Positions 50,828 to 62,947 of a stretch of DNA of 64,000 nt are shown piece by piece; positions within the stretch are counted from its first letter, which is position 1; each line of letters begins with the position of its first letter. Under the pieces are notes generated by a model that ran no database searches, was not told where the DNA came from, and saw only the letters and a list, made by a program, of their open reading frames with translations. Made by a program: the position numbers and the translations under genes. This DNA is from Copromyces sp. CBS 386.78 (lineage: Eukaryota > Ascomycota > Sordariomycetes > Sordariales > Sordariaceae), in assembly GCA_030685235.1 (NCBI GenBank), contig MU839092.1, positions 62,001 through 126,000 on the forward strand, read 5' to 3'.

Positions 50828-50963
50828 TATCATAGACATATCCGTGCCACACCATACATGCTTGCTTGGTATATAAAGTGAACAGAAAAAGTGAAGCCAA
50901 ATCCAAGTATCCTTAACCCAAAGCCATGCCAAAAACACAAACACGTCCACTCCGTTGAGGAAC

Positions 50964-53227
50964 TTAAAGCCTTATCCTCCCGCCACCACCACTGCTGTTA
51001 CCCCCTCCTCCGCCAGCACCACCGCCAAACCACCTCCTGATGTCGGAAAAGTTTTCATTACCATTGCCCCCAGAGCCAGCACCAGAACCGCCAGTATTAT
51101 TGTCTCCTCCCATCCATTTGGGCTTCGGGATATCCGTCAGCCACTTCGGTTTATCTATTGTGTCGATCGTGTTCTTAAGCCTATGTCCCAGCGCTTCGAA
51201 GAAGTTTTCATCATCATCCTCACTTGCCAACGTCACTTGCCTTGACGCCGTACCAACCCTCCTGGCCGATGTGTTCGCCAACGGCCGCAAGTTAGGCGAC
51301 GTCGCAATAGGAGTCGTAGGATTCCCCGGCAGTGGGTAAGGCGTTGAGTTGGCCCGAATGGTCAGAATCGGAGCAGCCCGCGGCTGTGAGGGAGAAGATG
51401 AGTCCGTGTAGTGTGACCGGCGGCCGCCGCGGATAGCAGCCGACGAGCCGTTGAGTTCCCGCTCAATGAGATCACGGCCCTCACGCCAGGTACCGGTACC
51501 AAAGTTGGCCCCAAACTCGTCGTCGGATTCCAAAGTGTCGAGAACATCAACGCCGAAGCCGAGGGCTCGTTGAATCTTGCCGTAGAGCCCAAAGAGGGTG
51601 AAGCACACAGGGACCAGGATGAGAGCGGGGAATAGGTAGTCGAACCACTTGCCGAGGGGTGTAAGGTTGATAAGCTGGCCGAGAAAATCGTAGAATACCG
51701 TGTCTTTGTAAACGACGCCGAGGAAGGTCATGAAATTGTACGTGAGTGGCACGCTGAGGCGGGCAACTTGGCTGGCGTACCAAAAGGCGGACTCGGGCGC
51801 CGTGTTACGACGAACTAGTGCCCGACCACGCCAGACCTTGACTTCGGTAATGGATATCAAGGCGGCAGCGCACATGTATACCATCCAAAGGGCAGCGATC
51901 GCTTGACCGGCAAGCCCGATTTGGCCCTTATCGCCGACATTGTGGTGAACAACAGAGTAGCGGATGACCGAGAGAACCGGGAAAATGCCCTTGACAACTT
52001 CGGACCACACGATACAGGCTGACGCGAGAGCCAGCAGGCCGCCAAACGCAAGGTTGAAATAGGGAAGGACGTAGTAATGATAAAGGAAGCGAGTATAGGG
52101 AGTCAAGGGGCTGTGCCTGTCCCAAAAACCGGAATTCGGGGAAGGCACACCAAGGTCCAGTCTCTTGGAAGCCACCGAGTCGATGATGGCTTGTGTTCTG
52201 ACGGCATCATGTAAAAGCCTGTTCCAATCGCTCGTATAGCGCGAGCGGGCGTGTTTGGCCCTGATCAGCTGTCTCGTGAGATCGGCCATGTACTTTTCAG
52301 TGATTACCGTGGGAAGCTTAGTCCTGATATATTCTCCGGAGCCGCGGACCGCGCCAGAGGTGCTTGCGAGTTGTGACTCTGGAATGTTAGTGAGGTCGAC
52401 CAACTCCTCGATCCAGTCCTGGAAGTTCTTTGCAGTTCCGGTTTTGCTGCGCTTGCTGAGCTCGGCCACCTGCATCTCCAAATCATCCAAATTCATCTGT
52501 GCATCCTCCATCTGATCATATACCTTGGGAGCCTGCGTCTGGATCCTACGCAGCCGTCCACTGATGTCGGCGTTCCGAAAGAGTCGACGGGGGATAGCGA
52601 CCAAGCCATGCCCCATAAGATAGATGGCCAGTATGAGACCCCAACAATATGCGAGAGCCATGACGGTACTCTTGAGTGATTCGGAAAAGCCACCGTATGA
52701 CCAGAGAACGTATAACAACCCGATGAATCCGGAGCCAAAGACGACGGCATAGTACTGGGCGTTTGCGCGAAGCGAGTCTCGGAATTTGGCTTGGGGATCG
52801 CGGTAGCCGGAATCTGAGTATTCGCCGAGGATGGGTATGATGAACCTGTCGGTACGTTCGCGTTAGCTTATAAGTCATGTTGAATGTTCAAACTAGGATA
52901 TCCAGCGAGCACATACCACGTCAAACAGAAGGTGAGCCAGTAGGCAATTCTCCAACAGATGCGTAATGGGCCGCGCTCCAGCCAGATTCCTCGGGCATCG
53001 ATATCATCGACCATGGCGCTCGAGGCCAGATCGATGGGCACCAACAGTACCATGCTTGCTGGGAGACATAGTGCGAAGAAGATGGGAACTAGAAGGTAGG
53101 CGGGTGTTGTACGCAGCGGAAGATAGTGTCGGAGGATGAGGAGGACGATAACTGAGATCACAAAGAGCGCGACCGAGGCAAACACCTCGGAGGCCACAGG
53201 CGATTGCGTCGTAGCAAATTCCATCAT
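50964..53227 (-). CDS. LMBRD2-type (LMBR1 domain) multispanning membrane protein, 730 aa
   Basis: Exon 1 (53227-52917) and exon 2 (52845-50964) join at a 71-bp GT-AG intron with a GCTAAC branch site; the frame closes to 730 residues. About nine membrane segments are visible: three in the first 115 residues, two around 140-190, then a soluble charged/coiled part, and four more between about 380 and 560. Signature words match LMBRD2: LVPIDLAS after TM2, CWRIAYWLTFCLTWFIIP, YCWGLILAIYLMGHGLVAIPR, and IVWSE. In animals LMBRD2 associates with adrenergic receptor signalling; the role in fungi is not established. The C-terminal 170 residues are disordered, with Ser/Pro and then Gly/Asn-rich sequence ending in RIRL. 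The start is an ATG ATG pair. The nearest gene upstream is the divergent aldehyde dehydrogenase. Confidence 0.88.
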
Positions 53228-54319
53228 GAAAGATGGTTTAATTATTGTTGCGCATACTCTTTTCGCGTGGGATCGTCGGCGGTGTGTTGATGTCTTGCTG
53301 TGAGAGAAAGTTCCATGACTTTTCCCTTGGGTTGAATTCCGAGGGTCCCAGCAGTGGAAGGCACCACAGAAGACGTCATGTCATGTCACACCACGCCCGA
53401 CTGGCAGCTGCTGACCCATAACAGTGGGCAATGACCCGCTTACGGCGGCTGCAGGGCATTGCATCTCTCCGTTTTTGAGGGGACAACAGGGGGTTGCAAC
53501 TGAATTGAATGTTGGGACCAGCTGCAGGTCATTGCTCCACGACCATCTTGAGGTGACTCTTTGGAAATAGCTGCGTTTCCATCTTCCGTCCTCTGATGTT
53601 ACTTGTACATCAATCCTGATTTAATCGTTAGCGTGTTCCTTACAACCTCTTCAGACAAGGCAGAAGACAAGGGATTTTGGCGCTCCCATTGGTCCAAACC
53701 ACCAGAAAAACAGGCCAAGAACAACGATTCCACTTGATGGTGTCCCAGACACATGCCCCGGAATCTGACTCCATTCATAGCGGGCAATAGCGAACAAGAA
53801 GATTTCCAGGCCGGAAATTCCAGGTAGCCAGCCTGCAATGATACCTAACAGAGCCGTCTGGAAGTCCCGCGCTAACAATTAAACCAGGGTTTGATGTATA
53901 CCTCTAATGTCGCTGTTACATAAGGTAACCTAAGGTGATTCCCCCATTTAACAAGGACACTAGTACTATGAAGAAGTAAGGTATCATCAAGTCACCAAGA
54001 CAGAAAGCCAAGTTTGCCAGATACACACATATTCGATAAACGCAGTACCAAAACACAGCAATGATGGACCCTGTTTGCTACTGTCTTGGCTCAAAGAGGG
54101 GAAAAAGTCCACGGCACAGTCACGATAAGATGTGTTGCACGGATCGGGTGGTCCAGATCCCCCCAGAGATCCGACTCGGCGACAATGTCACTGCTTCAAC
54201 CGGGAAGGAAGTGCAGTGACAGTGTAACACTCCACGCCCCCTCCCCCGCCTTATCACTCGTCGACGAGAAGTTGAGGTGAGGGGTTGAAGTTGAACGGCC
54301 ATCTATCAAAGGTTATAAG
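53228..54319. other. Divergent promoter region between the LMBRD2-like and aldehyde dehydrogenase genes
   Basis: About 1.1 kb shared between two genes transcribed outward. It must hold both promoters. A short hydrophobic frame at 53651-53878 (minus) has no ATG and was not accepted. No other feature was seen. Confidence 0.5.
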
Positions 54320-56027
54320 ATGAACCTCTTCCTCCGTCCCAGTTGCTCGGGCTCTGTTCCCCTGTGGAGGCACTTGTATAAGACCAAAGGAAGACAAGTC
54401 TATCACGCCCAGCTCTCTCCTTCACGAACGTTCTCATCATCTTCACCTTTCTTCAGTAACACAAAACCCAACATGGAAGTCGAGCTTACAGCCCCCAACG
54501 GCAAGAAGTGGACGCAGCCACTAGGCCTGTTCATCAACAACGAGTTTGTCAAGAGCACCAATGAGCAGAAGTTGGCTTCCATCAACCCAACGTATGTTTA
54601 AAATCTTACATCACTCCGAGTCACTCACTCAACCCCGCGCACTAACGTATATCCTTAGTACCGAAGAAGAAATTTGCTCGGTATACGCCGCAACCGCCGA
54701 GGATGTCGACACTGCGGTATCAGCAGCCCGCAAGGCCTTCAAGCACGAATCATGGAAATCTCTATCCGGCACTGAGCGCGGCGCCTTGATGCTCAAGCTG
54801 GCCGACCTAGTAGCTCAGAATGCCGACATCTTAGCCACCATTGAGTGCCTGGACAACGGCAAGCCGTATCAGACAGCCCTTACCGAGAACGTGCCCGAAG
54901 TGATCAACGTCCTCAGGTACTATGCCGGCTATGCGGACAAGAACTTTGGCCAAGTCATTGACGTCGGCCCGGCCAAGTTTGCCTACACAGTCAAGGAGCC
55001 TCTCGGCGTGTGCGGCCAGATCATACCCTGGAACTACCCGCTAGACATGGCCGCCTGGAAGCTGGGTCCGGCCCTATGCTGCGGCAACACCGTTGTCCTC
55101 AAGCTGGCTGAGCAGACGCCCCTGTCCATGCTGTACGTGGCTAAGCTCATCAAGGAGGCCGGCTTCCCTCCTGGTGTGATCAATATCATCAACGGACACG
55201 GCAGGGAAGCGGGTTCCGCACTTGTGCAACATCCTCAGGTGGACAAGATTGCCTTTACCGGCAGTACCGCTACGGGCAAGGAGATCATGAAGATGGCTTC
55301 CTTGACTATGAAGAACATCACCCTGGAGACGGGCGGCAAGTCCCCACTGATTGTCTTTGAGGATGCCGACCTTGAGCTAGCGGCGACATGGTCCCACATT
55401 GGTATCATGAGCAACCAGGGCCAAATCTGCACCGCGACATCACGCATTCTCGTGCATGAGAAGATCTACGACGAGTTCGTCAACAAGTTCAAGGCAAAGG
55501 TCCAGGAGGTTTCGGTCGTCGGCGATCCCTTCCAGGAGAGCACGTTTCATGGACCCCAGGTCAGCAAGGCGCAGTATGAGCGTGTTCTGGGCTATATCAA
55601 GGCCGGAAAGGAAGAGGGTGCCACGGTGATACTGGGTGGTGAGCCGGCTCCGCAGAACGGCAAGGGCTTCTATGTGGCGCCGACGGTCTTCACCAACGTC
55701 AAGCCGACCATGAAGATTTTCAAGGAGGAGATCTTTGGGCCCTGCGTGGCCATCACCTCGTTCAAGTCGGAGGAGGAGGCGTTGACGCTGGCCAACGATA
55801 GCATGTATGGCCTCGGAGCGGCTCTGTTCACCAAGGACTTGACCAGGGCGCACAGAGTGGCTAGGGAGATCGAGGCCGGCATGGTCTGGGTCAATAGCAG
55901 CAATGATTCGGACTTTAGGATTCCATTTGGAGGCGTGAAGCAGTCCGGTATTGGGAGGGAGTTGGGAGAGGCGGGTTTGGCACCTTATTGCAATGTCAAG
56001 AGTATCCATGTCAACATGGCGGCATGA
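54320..56027 (+). CDS. NAD(P)+-dependent aldehyde dehydrogenase, 546 aa, probably with mitochondrial leader
   Basis: Exon 1 (54320-54591) and exon 2 (54659-56027) join across a 67-bp intron ending CCTTAG; ACTAAC serves as branch site. The protein is a class-1/2 type ALDH: IIPWNYP, the NAD-contacting FTGSTATGKEI loop, general base Glu314 in LETGGKSP, nucleophile Cys348 in SNQGQICTAT, and EEIFGP near the C terminus. It oxidises aldehydes to carboxylic acids. The first 51 residues contain Arg/Lys/Ser, no acidic residue and an RTFSSSSPF segment, typical of a mitochondrial import peptide. Met52 (ATG 54473) would give a 495-residue form of the usual cytosolic length, so dual targeting by alternative starts is possible. 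The usual KPAE motif reads KLAE here. It is followed on the same strand by sec12. Confidence 0.93.
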
Positions 56028-56569
56028 AGGGGTGTAGGTATCCTGTATCACTGTTGATGTCTGGTCATAGCGTTCAGTACCGCTGGGGAGCTCCTGGCAG
56101 CCCCCGGACTTCTCCCCCATGTTTGGCAGAGCTCTGACCTAGTCGAGGTCTTCATTTCTGACGGCACCCAATGAGAAATTGGAAGAGATGCACTGCCGTG
56201 TGTCTGGATGACGTCGCAGGCGTGTCTTTCGGTATGCTAAACAGACTGCGAATTCGCGATCTGTAGTCTAGAAACGCCCACTAAAATGGACCCACATGAG
56301 CTCCCCAGGCAGAGGGACATAGTTTGTTTAGCCCACTAGACTCTAGACCGCATCACATGCGACCAATTGAAACAAGTCTGACGTTCCAGTCCTCTTGCTC
56401 CTTGACAACAGGGTCTCTGCAATCATCATCGCTTTTTGTTCTCAGCTCAACTCGACCGACAATATACCCTAATTATACTAATCCTAATCGCCATCCTCGC
56501 CCAACCAAAGGTTACAAACACGACCGAAATACTTGGCCGAACCCAACACTTCCAGACGATTCAAACACG
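56028..56569. promoter_or_regulatory. Spacer and presumed promoter/5' leader of sec12
   Basis: 543 bp between two same-strand genes. It holds the 3' UTR of the aldehyde dehydrogenase and the leader of sec12. The frame of sec12 stays open upstream to 56324 but is low in coding character, and the ATG at 56570 gives the family-like N terminus. Confidence 0.5.
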
Positions 56570-58600
56570 ATGGTCCCGATCCCGTCTGCGGAACTGCGCA
56601 CTTCGTATTCCCTCTACTCCCTCGACTTCGACCCCGAAGATGCGAACCGACTTATCGTAGCCGGTGGCGGTGGGCCCGGTAACCATGGTGTAGGAAACAA
56701 GATCACCGTCATCGACGCATCACGCCCGGACACCCTCGACATTGTATCCGAGATCGAACTCAGTCGCGACGAGGACAGTGTCGCGACTCTTGCCGTCGGA
56801 CCGCGAAACAAGGACTTGATTCTGCTGTACGCCGGTATCAATTCGAGCGCTGATGATATCGCAAAGGGAAACAACGAACATTTCCGTGTTTTCAGCTTGG
56901 ACGAGCCATCCAAAACCAAGGCTTCGTCCGAGAAGCCTAAGATCACCGAGCTCTCGCGCTCTTCACTCTTCGCAACGACGGAGAAGGATACATATCAGAG
57001 AGTGTTGCGATTGTCCGCGCCGTTCCCCGGGTCCGCCCAGGTTGGCGCTGTCGCCACGGGATTCTCCAAAGAGCCAGAGATTGCCCTCTTCGATGTGCCC
57101 AACACCGGCGATGCCACTCCCAAGCTCAGGGGTAACCTTGAACTGGTGAAGGAGGCTGTGGACATTGATATCATCCAGACTGGTCCTGATAGCTACCAGC
57201 TTGCGTACTGCGACGAGTTCGAGCTGCGCACCATGAACATCGGAAAGGGCATTTCGGAAGGCCCCAAGCTGGTTTTTACCATGCCCGACGAGGCGGCCAT
57301 CACCGGAGCCGCTAGGCCCTCGTTCCGATCGGTGCGCTATCTGACTCCGGACTTCATCCTCGCCGTTGCCAACCTTCCCCAGGGCGGTGGCGCGGTTCTT
57401 CACGGATTCCGCATGCCCAAGGATGACAAGGTCCACAGCAAGCTCAAAGAGAAGGAGGAGGAAGAGGCCAAGAAGGGCAACGGCAAGGTGAACGGTGCGG
57501 CCATTACCACCACCACCAATGGAGACACCAACGAAACCACGGATAAGACAGTGGTAGCCACAAAGTTAGAGGAACCCAAGGCAAGACTGTGCATTTCCGC
57601 GAAGCTGCCCAGCTCTGTCACGCGCGCTACCGGTCTGGCCATTCGCAATCTGACTCCTCCTGCCTCGCCGACCGCCAAGCAGGGCGACGCGCAGTTCGTC
57701 ATCGCCGTTACTGGCCAGGACAGCTCGATTACTATCTACACGCTGGACCACCAGTCGGTTGCCGACATCAACCTGATCATCAACCTCTTCAAGGTCACCA
57801 CCTTCAAGAACGTTCACAATGGCCCCATCTCCGGCGTGGCCTTTTCCTACGTCATCCCGCCCGCCGACGACTCCAAGTCGTCGGACGAAAAAGCCGTCGC
57901 AAAGAAGGGGTCCGTTCGTCCCGAGTACGTCAAGCTAGCCTCCATCGGCTCCGTCGGCAACTCTTGCATCGTGCACTCCCTCCCGCTCAAGAAGTTCGTC
58001 GACAAGACGGCCCAAACCCGCCGCGGCGGCCCTCCCCGCGCGGCCCGCTACGTCCTAGCCCTGAAGAGCCAAGCCCCCTCACCCAAGGGTCTCCTCTTCT
58101 TCACGGCCCTGATTACCCTCTTCATCGGCATCTTCGTCCAGAGCTTCCTCGAAATCAAGGGCTATTCCGCCCCCATGATCGGCGCCAGGAGGTTCGCCCC
58201 CGTCAGCTGGCAGCAGAATGCCCGCTACCGTGCCGGCCATGGTGTGGTGGGTAATGTCAACTACGCCAACTCGGAGTCGCTCACTCCCGACGGCGTGCAT
58301 GGCTTCCTCGCCTCGCTGCTGGCGGAGAAGGATCTGAAGGTGCAGGATGGACAGGCCAAGAAGGTGATTCTGAATGTTGGGGCGAAGGACGGGATCGTCC
58401 AGGTTAGTGGACACGACGCCGAGGTGGACAGCACCGCGCCCACACCGAAGGAGTGGGATGAGTTGCATGAGACGCAGAAGAAGGTATGGAAGGAGAAGTT
58501 GAAGGCGGCGGGCCACTGGGGCGAGGAGATGGGCGAGACGATCTTCAAGAATATCCTGTTTGGAGAGTTGGGAGCTGTTGTTGGCGGACTGGTTCGTTAG
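56570..58600 (+). CDS. sec12: Sec12-type guanine nucleotide exchange factor for Sar1, 676 aa
   Basis: A single exon starts at ATG 56570 (AACACGATGG) and ends at TAG 58598-58600. The N-terminal cytosolic part is a WD40-like beta-propeller with the Sec12 signature loop GGGGPGNHGVGNKI at residues 32-45 (the K+-binding loop needed for exchange in yeast). One hydrophobic segment, LLFFTALITLFIGIFVQSF (about 507-530), makes it a type II ER membrane protein. A lumenal domain of about 145 residues follows. Sec12 loads Sar1 with GTP to start COPII vesicle formation at ER exit sites. A low-complexity insert (Lys/Glu then Thr/Asn-rich, about 285-330) interrupts the propeller. The length is above yeast Sec12 (471 aa), mostly from this insert and loops. 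Confidence 0.9.
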   Translation: MVPIPSAELRTSYSLYSLDFDPEDANRLIVAGGGGPGNHGVGNKITVIDASRPDTLDIVSEIELSRDEDSVATLAVGPRNKDLILLYAGINSSADDIAKGNNEHFRVFSLDEPSKTKASSEKPKITELSRSSLFATTEKDTYQRVLRLSAPFPGSAQVGAVATGFSKEPEIALFDVPNTGDATPKLRGNLELVKEAVDIDIIQTGPDSYQLAYCDEFELRTMNIGKGISEGPKLVFTMPDEAAITGAARPSFRSVRYLTPDFILAVANLPQGGGAVLHGFRMPKDDKVHSKLKEKEEEEAKKGNGKVNGAAITTTTNGDTNETTDKTVVATKLEEPKARLCISAKLPSSVTRATGLAIRNLTPPASPTAKQGDAQFVIAVTGQDSSITIYTLDHQSVADINLIINLFKVTTFKNVHNGPISGVAFSYVIPPADDSKSSDEKAVAKKGSVRPEYVKLASIGSVGNSCIVHSLPLKKFVDKTAQTRRGGPPRAARYVLALKSQAPSPKGLLFFTALITLFIGIFVQSFLEIKGYSAPMIGARRFAPVSWQQNARYRAGHGVVGNVNYANSESLTPDGVHGFLASLLAEKDLKVQDGQAKKVILNVGAKDGIVQVSGHDAEVDSTAPTPKEWDELHETQKKVWKEKLKAAGHWGEEMGETIFKNILFGELGAVVGGLVR

Positions 58601-60930
58601 GGATAAACAGTAATGGGTAAATGATGGGGAGAAGGGATGGGTAAAAGGTGAGATGGTTTACTGGCACGTTGGTATAGTTTTCCTATCACGCAGTTTCCGT
58701 GGTGTATATTGACATGGACGCAGGACTAGTGATGAGATATATGGATGCGAAAAACGAAATAATATTCTCTAGCTGCCTTGCCACAATTTGAAACCTAGGT
58801 ATCGCCTCAGCACAGCACACCACACCTCGCAATATCCCATGGAGCCCTCGTTACCCGTCCCTCGTCGTGGGGGTTCCCACAACTTTGACTTATCCTTATA
58901 TGCTTCTCGATAATCTATTATTGACCGTTCCATTCCCGCTTACCCGGGTCGCATACCCCTTATCTTTTTTATCTGTTTCTAGAGGCCAGAAGGCTTCGTA
59001 AGATTCAATTTATTTGCGTCAATCCACTGCAGGTCTCTCCCTTGCAGTGGGTCTAAGTGTGTCCTGTCCCTCGTGCGTACTGCATGTCTTATCTTTATTT
59101 CTTTGCCTGTTGGTGTCTCGGTTCTCGGGCGGCTCGCTTGACCGGCCGGCTGCGCTTCAGACAGAAAGGAGGGAGGAAAAAGAACCACACACTCATGACA
59201 GACCATCTTGTCTTGTCTTGGGGGCAAGCTCTCAAGAAAAGGAAAGGCTCAAATGGCGGATGATGCATCTGGACTGTTTAAGCCGTTGACACCTACAAGA
59301 CTTCAGCTACTACCGGGTTGTTGCACAACGCAAGGAGGTCCTGGGGGTTTACTTACGATCACAACCTGGTTTGATTGATGCCAGAATGCAGTGACCCGTG
59401 TTTTTCAGTAACGCTGTACATTACGTACACCGTCCCGCTATCCATCGGATTGGACCTTGGGACGTGCTCGCCTCCTCTTTGGAAAGGGTAGAGACAGGAA
59501 ACAGCTTTGCCCCCATCGCCTATATTGTCCCAAGTGTATGCTTTCACCGTGACCCGACGTCGGTATTGACAACCCCCGACTGTTGAGTGTCGCATAGATG
59601 AGAAAAAGGTGAGTGACCGGGTATCACCACACAAACTGTTTCCCCAGCATTACACAACAGCTTACCTGTCTAGTACAGTATCTCACCTCCGCCCATCAGT
59701 GTACGGCTTTGACATCGGAGATCCTGGCACGGTGTGTGCAGATAGGTAAGAGAAGAAGCACAAGAGTCGGCCGGAGCGGAAGGAAAATGTTTGAAAGATG
59801 CTGTGCCTTTCGAAGATTGATTGATGACGGCGAAGATATGGTTTTTTTGGACGCCAAAGGCCAGGGAAGCATCCGCACAGCTGGATACTAACTACTTAAC
59901 ATACGACGTTGCGGATGTCGATAAACCCACGTACACGACAACCACCCTACTTACCTAGCCGTTCATCATGACCCGTTGTCCAGTCGGATGGGGGGGGGCG
60001 GCAAAGTCATCTAGCCATGCGCTTGGCTACCGGCTTGCCTGCAGTAAATTTTGCTTTCTTTTTTACTTTTTTTTCGTTTCTATGCGACCCTTCGTGATGC
60101 GAAGTACAAACATGGAAGGGTTTCATCTGTCATGGCGTATGAATCGGAGTGGCTGGAGGGTGTCGAAACGTTGATATGGTCGCTCGACCAGAAGAAGGGG
60201 TCTTCCCAATCACTTCTATCTCATGACCCTTCCTCCTTCCCTCCTTCCCTTTTACCCATTCGTATGTCCTGAGGCTTGACTTGTCTCACGCTTAAGTCTA
60301 AGCCCTGTCTTGTACTTGCCCTCAACTTGTTTCTCCTCAAGATCGGACCGCACCTTCCCACGTTGATCCCACCACTACAAAAGGTGGTAACTTCCACTTC
60401 AACCACAACATCAACTGAACTGGAACGTATAGGGAAGGAGCAGAACGAAAAGGGAGGTTGCGTCTGCCTCTCCCCTCCTGTTCGTTTGCGACTTCGTTGC
60501 CTGACTTTCTGCACCCTGGTTTTTTGAAGTGGCGGTGGTGCCTAGCGTGGGGATTATACTCTTCGTTTGGAAATATCTGACAACTCGTTTCCTGCCACTA
60601 TCATCATTCTTCCATACAATTTCTATCATCTTAGCTGGCAAGCCACTGCATCACTTCTTACAGCGGCCCAATATTAGGCTTTAATTGGCGGGTGAGGAAG
60701 ACTTGATCGTCTTTGGAAAGACACTCAGAGATTTGAAGATCTCCGGATTCGATCACCGAGAGGAACGAGGCTATTCCGAAGTCTAACCTCTGAGAAGTCA
60801 GTGAGCACAGCTGTCACTTAAGTGATTCCATTTGAGTTCGAGATTATCATACATTATAACGACGCATTTTATGGTCACTATCCAAAGGATCCTCTGAAAT
60901 TGTCGCAAGTCACCACCGACCTCATCAACA
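58601..60930. other. Intergenic region upstream of the MIF-domain gene
   Basis: 2.3 kb without a recognisable gene. The part near 60230-60260 is a CCTTCC pyrimidine tract of the kind common in fungal promoters. Short frames occur but none has domain character. The last few hundred bases are the likely promoter and 5' UTR of the next gene. Confidence 0.45.
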
Positions 60931-62477
60931 ATGGCCAACCAACATCCTCCCCCCACGGCTGTCGTCGAACGGCCTCAAACCAGAGTTGGCCCCTACGAAG
61001 ATAGCCCACCACCACCAGTCCCCTCAAAGGACATCAACAGACGCAAGAGCAAGAGCAATATGTCCTTCTCCGAGCGCAAAGCCCAGCAGGTATTAGGTTC
61101 CACCACTTCAGACTCCGATACTGTCAAAATACGACCTTCAAAAGCTGCTTCTGCCCAGGACAACAACGATGACGACACAAACCAGGACCAGATCCAGAGC
61201 CTTAACAGAATTATGCGGGACATCGACCGTCCCCTTCCAGGAGATGTCAAGCGAGTGTCGAAGTCATCATCCTCATCCAAGCGGGCATCAGTGGCCGAGC
61301 TCAGCAGACAAAAGAGCAACCTAAATTTTTGGGAGGGCGCCTTTTTTGTTAATGAGGTTAGTCCGGCCAAGGAAAGGATACGTGGTGATGCGATTGTTAT
61401 GGCAGAGGTTAAGACGAATGTGATTGTGAGTCGCCCTGTATCCCTCCCCTTTTCTCTTTACCTTCTACGAGTCAAAGAACTGACTAACCCATCTCCATCC
61501 GTCACCACTAGATAAGCGACGAGTTCACTTTCATAACTGAGCTCAGTTATCACCTCTCGTCTCGATACCAACGCCCAGTGTCCTCCATCGTCGTCACCCT
61601 CCACCACGGCGCCTGCATGTTGTTCGGCGGAACTTTTGACCCAGCGTACGTGATTTCCGTCTCGGCTTTGCCGAGCCACTTGCAGCCAACCACGAACAAG
61701 CGGAATGCGGCGCTGATTCAGAAGCATCTCGAGGAGGCGATCGGAGTGAGTCCGCCGAGGGGACTGCTGAAGTTCATCCCTGTACCGGAGGATTGTTTGG
61801 CAAGCGGTGGGATAACGGTGAGTGGGGAGATGGAGATAGCTGAGAAGGGGGTTGTTTCTGGTGATGGGTTGCCGTTGTCGAAGACTGTTACGCCTGGAGG
61901 TACTGGGATTGAGGAAGGAGGGAGTATTCTGTCGATGAAGAAGTCGAGGGGGAGGATGAAGCTTAATGTGAAGGTAAGGGCCTACTTTCGTAAGCCACTC
62001 CCTCCCGACAGAGCACAGAGGCGTTAATCAACAGAACAGAAATCCCTGGCCAACTTCAAGCAAGCAACAACCGCAGCGCACAAGCCAGAGCCGACGGGCC
62101 TCAGTCACACCCAACAAACTCAAACAAAAACTCAAGCCCGTAACCACAGCCATCGCCACCGACACGGAGAGCTCACCCCGCCCACAAGCGCAGATGACTC
62201 GCCCCTCCCCGTTCCTGGACGGACGAGTTCACACTCCTCACCGCGACGAGGAGGAAACTTACCAACGACAGAGACTCGAGGACACTTCGAGTATCCCACT
62301 TCTAACCGACCTACCGCCAGTAGTACTACTTCGGTTCTCCAACAACAGCAACATCAGCCGAAAAAAAAGAAAAGCTTTGTCTCGACAATCTTCAGTAGGT
62401 CTAGCTCGAGAGCTGAGCGGCGTGAGGATGGTCGAACTACAATTTTGCCTACGATTATGTCGGACAGGAGTTTGTGA
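60931..62477 (+). CDS. Protein with an embedded MIF/D-dopachrome tautomerase-like domain, 464 aa, 3 exons
   Basis: Exons 60931-61425, 61512-61973 and 62040-62477 are joined at GT-AG introns of 86 and 66 bp, all in phase 0, giving 464 residues. Start context CAACAATGGCC is good. Residues 1-150 are polar and disordered (Pro-, Ser-, Asp-rich). Residues 157-262 match the MIF fold: an EVKTNVI first strand, FITELSYHLSS helix, SSIVVTLHHGACMLFGGTFDPA (FGG at 203-205), an ALIQKHLEEAIGVSPPR helix and a KFIPV strand. The position of MIF's catalytic Pro1 is Ala158 and is internal, and the lysine before Pro is Arg186, so tautomerase activity is unlikely. The tail is Ser/Pro/Arg-rich with a KKKK cluster. 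A different acceptor for intron 2 (after 62034) would give another tail, but the one chosen gives the more protein-like sequence. It converges with the patatin gene. Confidence 0.8.
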
Positions 62478-62947
62478 GTAAGGGAGGTACTTGGGGGTGA
62501 TGCTACGAAATTACGGAACATGGGCGAGTGGACTGATATGGTTGTGAGGCGAAGAAGGACCAAAGACTTAGTGACAGTATTGTTACGGAGGTTTATGATT
62601 ACTGGTATTACAGAGAGAAAATGACATAAGGGAGCAGGCACTAGTACATTAACATCATTGGCTAGGAGGTTGGTCGTTTTACGTTTTGTATACGAGAATC
62701 ATGATTTGATGCAATGCAGTCGGTCCCCACGATGGGCGTTGTTAAGATATGTTAATCTGAGTATGTGCGATGATAATTCAAAACTCGCTCTAATGCATTT
62801 TCTACTTCCGCGAACTCTAGGCCACTTCCAGGTCAACTAAGTAAAAACCTCAGGTCGACAACAACCTACTAAGTTCTCGAATGACCAGAGGTAGCCATCT
62901 CCAAACCACCATCCTCCTCCTCCAACGCCGCCTCAAAATACCCTTTC
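62478..62947. other. Convergent 3' spacer
   Basis: 470 bp between the stop codons of two convergent genes, expected to hold both 3' UTRs. Nothing else is seen. Confidence 0.5.

Noticed and set aside
53651..53878. Small hydrophobic frame (75 codons, minus) with two possible membrane segments
   Set aside because: It has no ATG, begins at TTG directly after a stop, and no upstream exon with acceptable splice sites was found.
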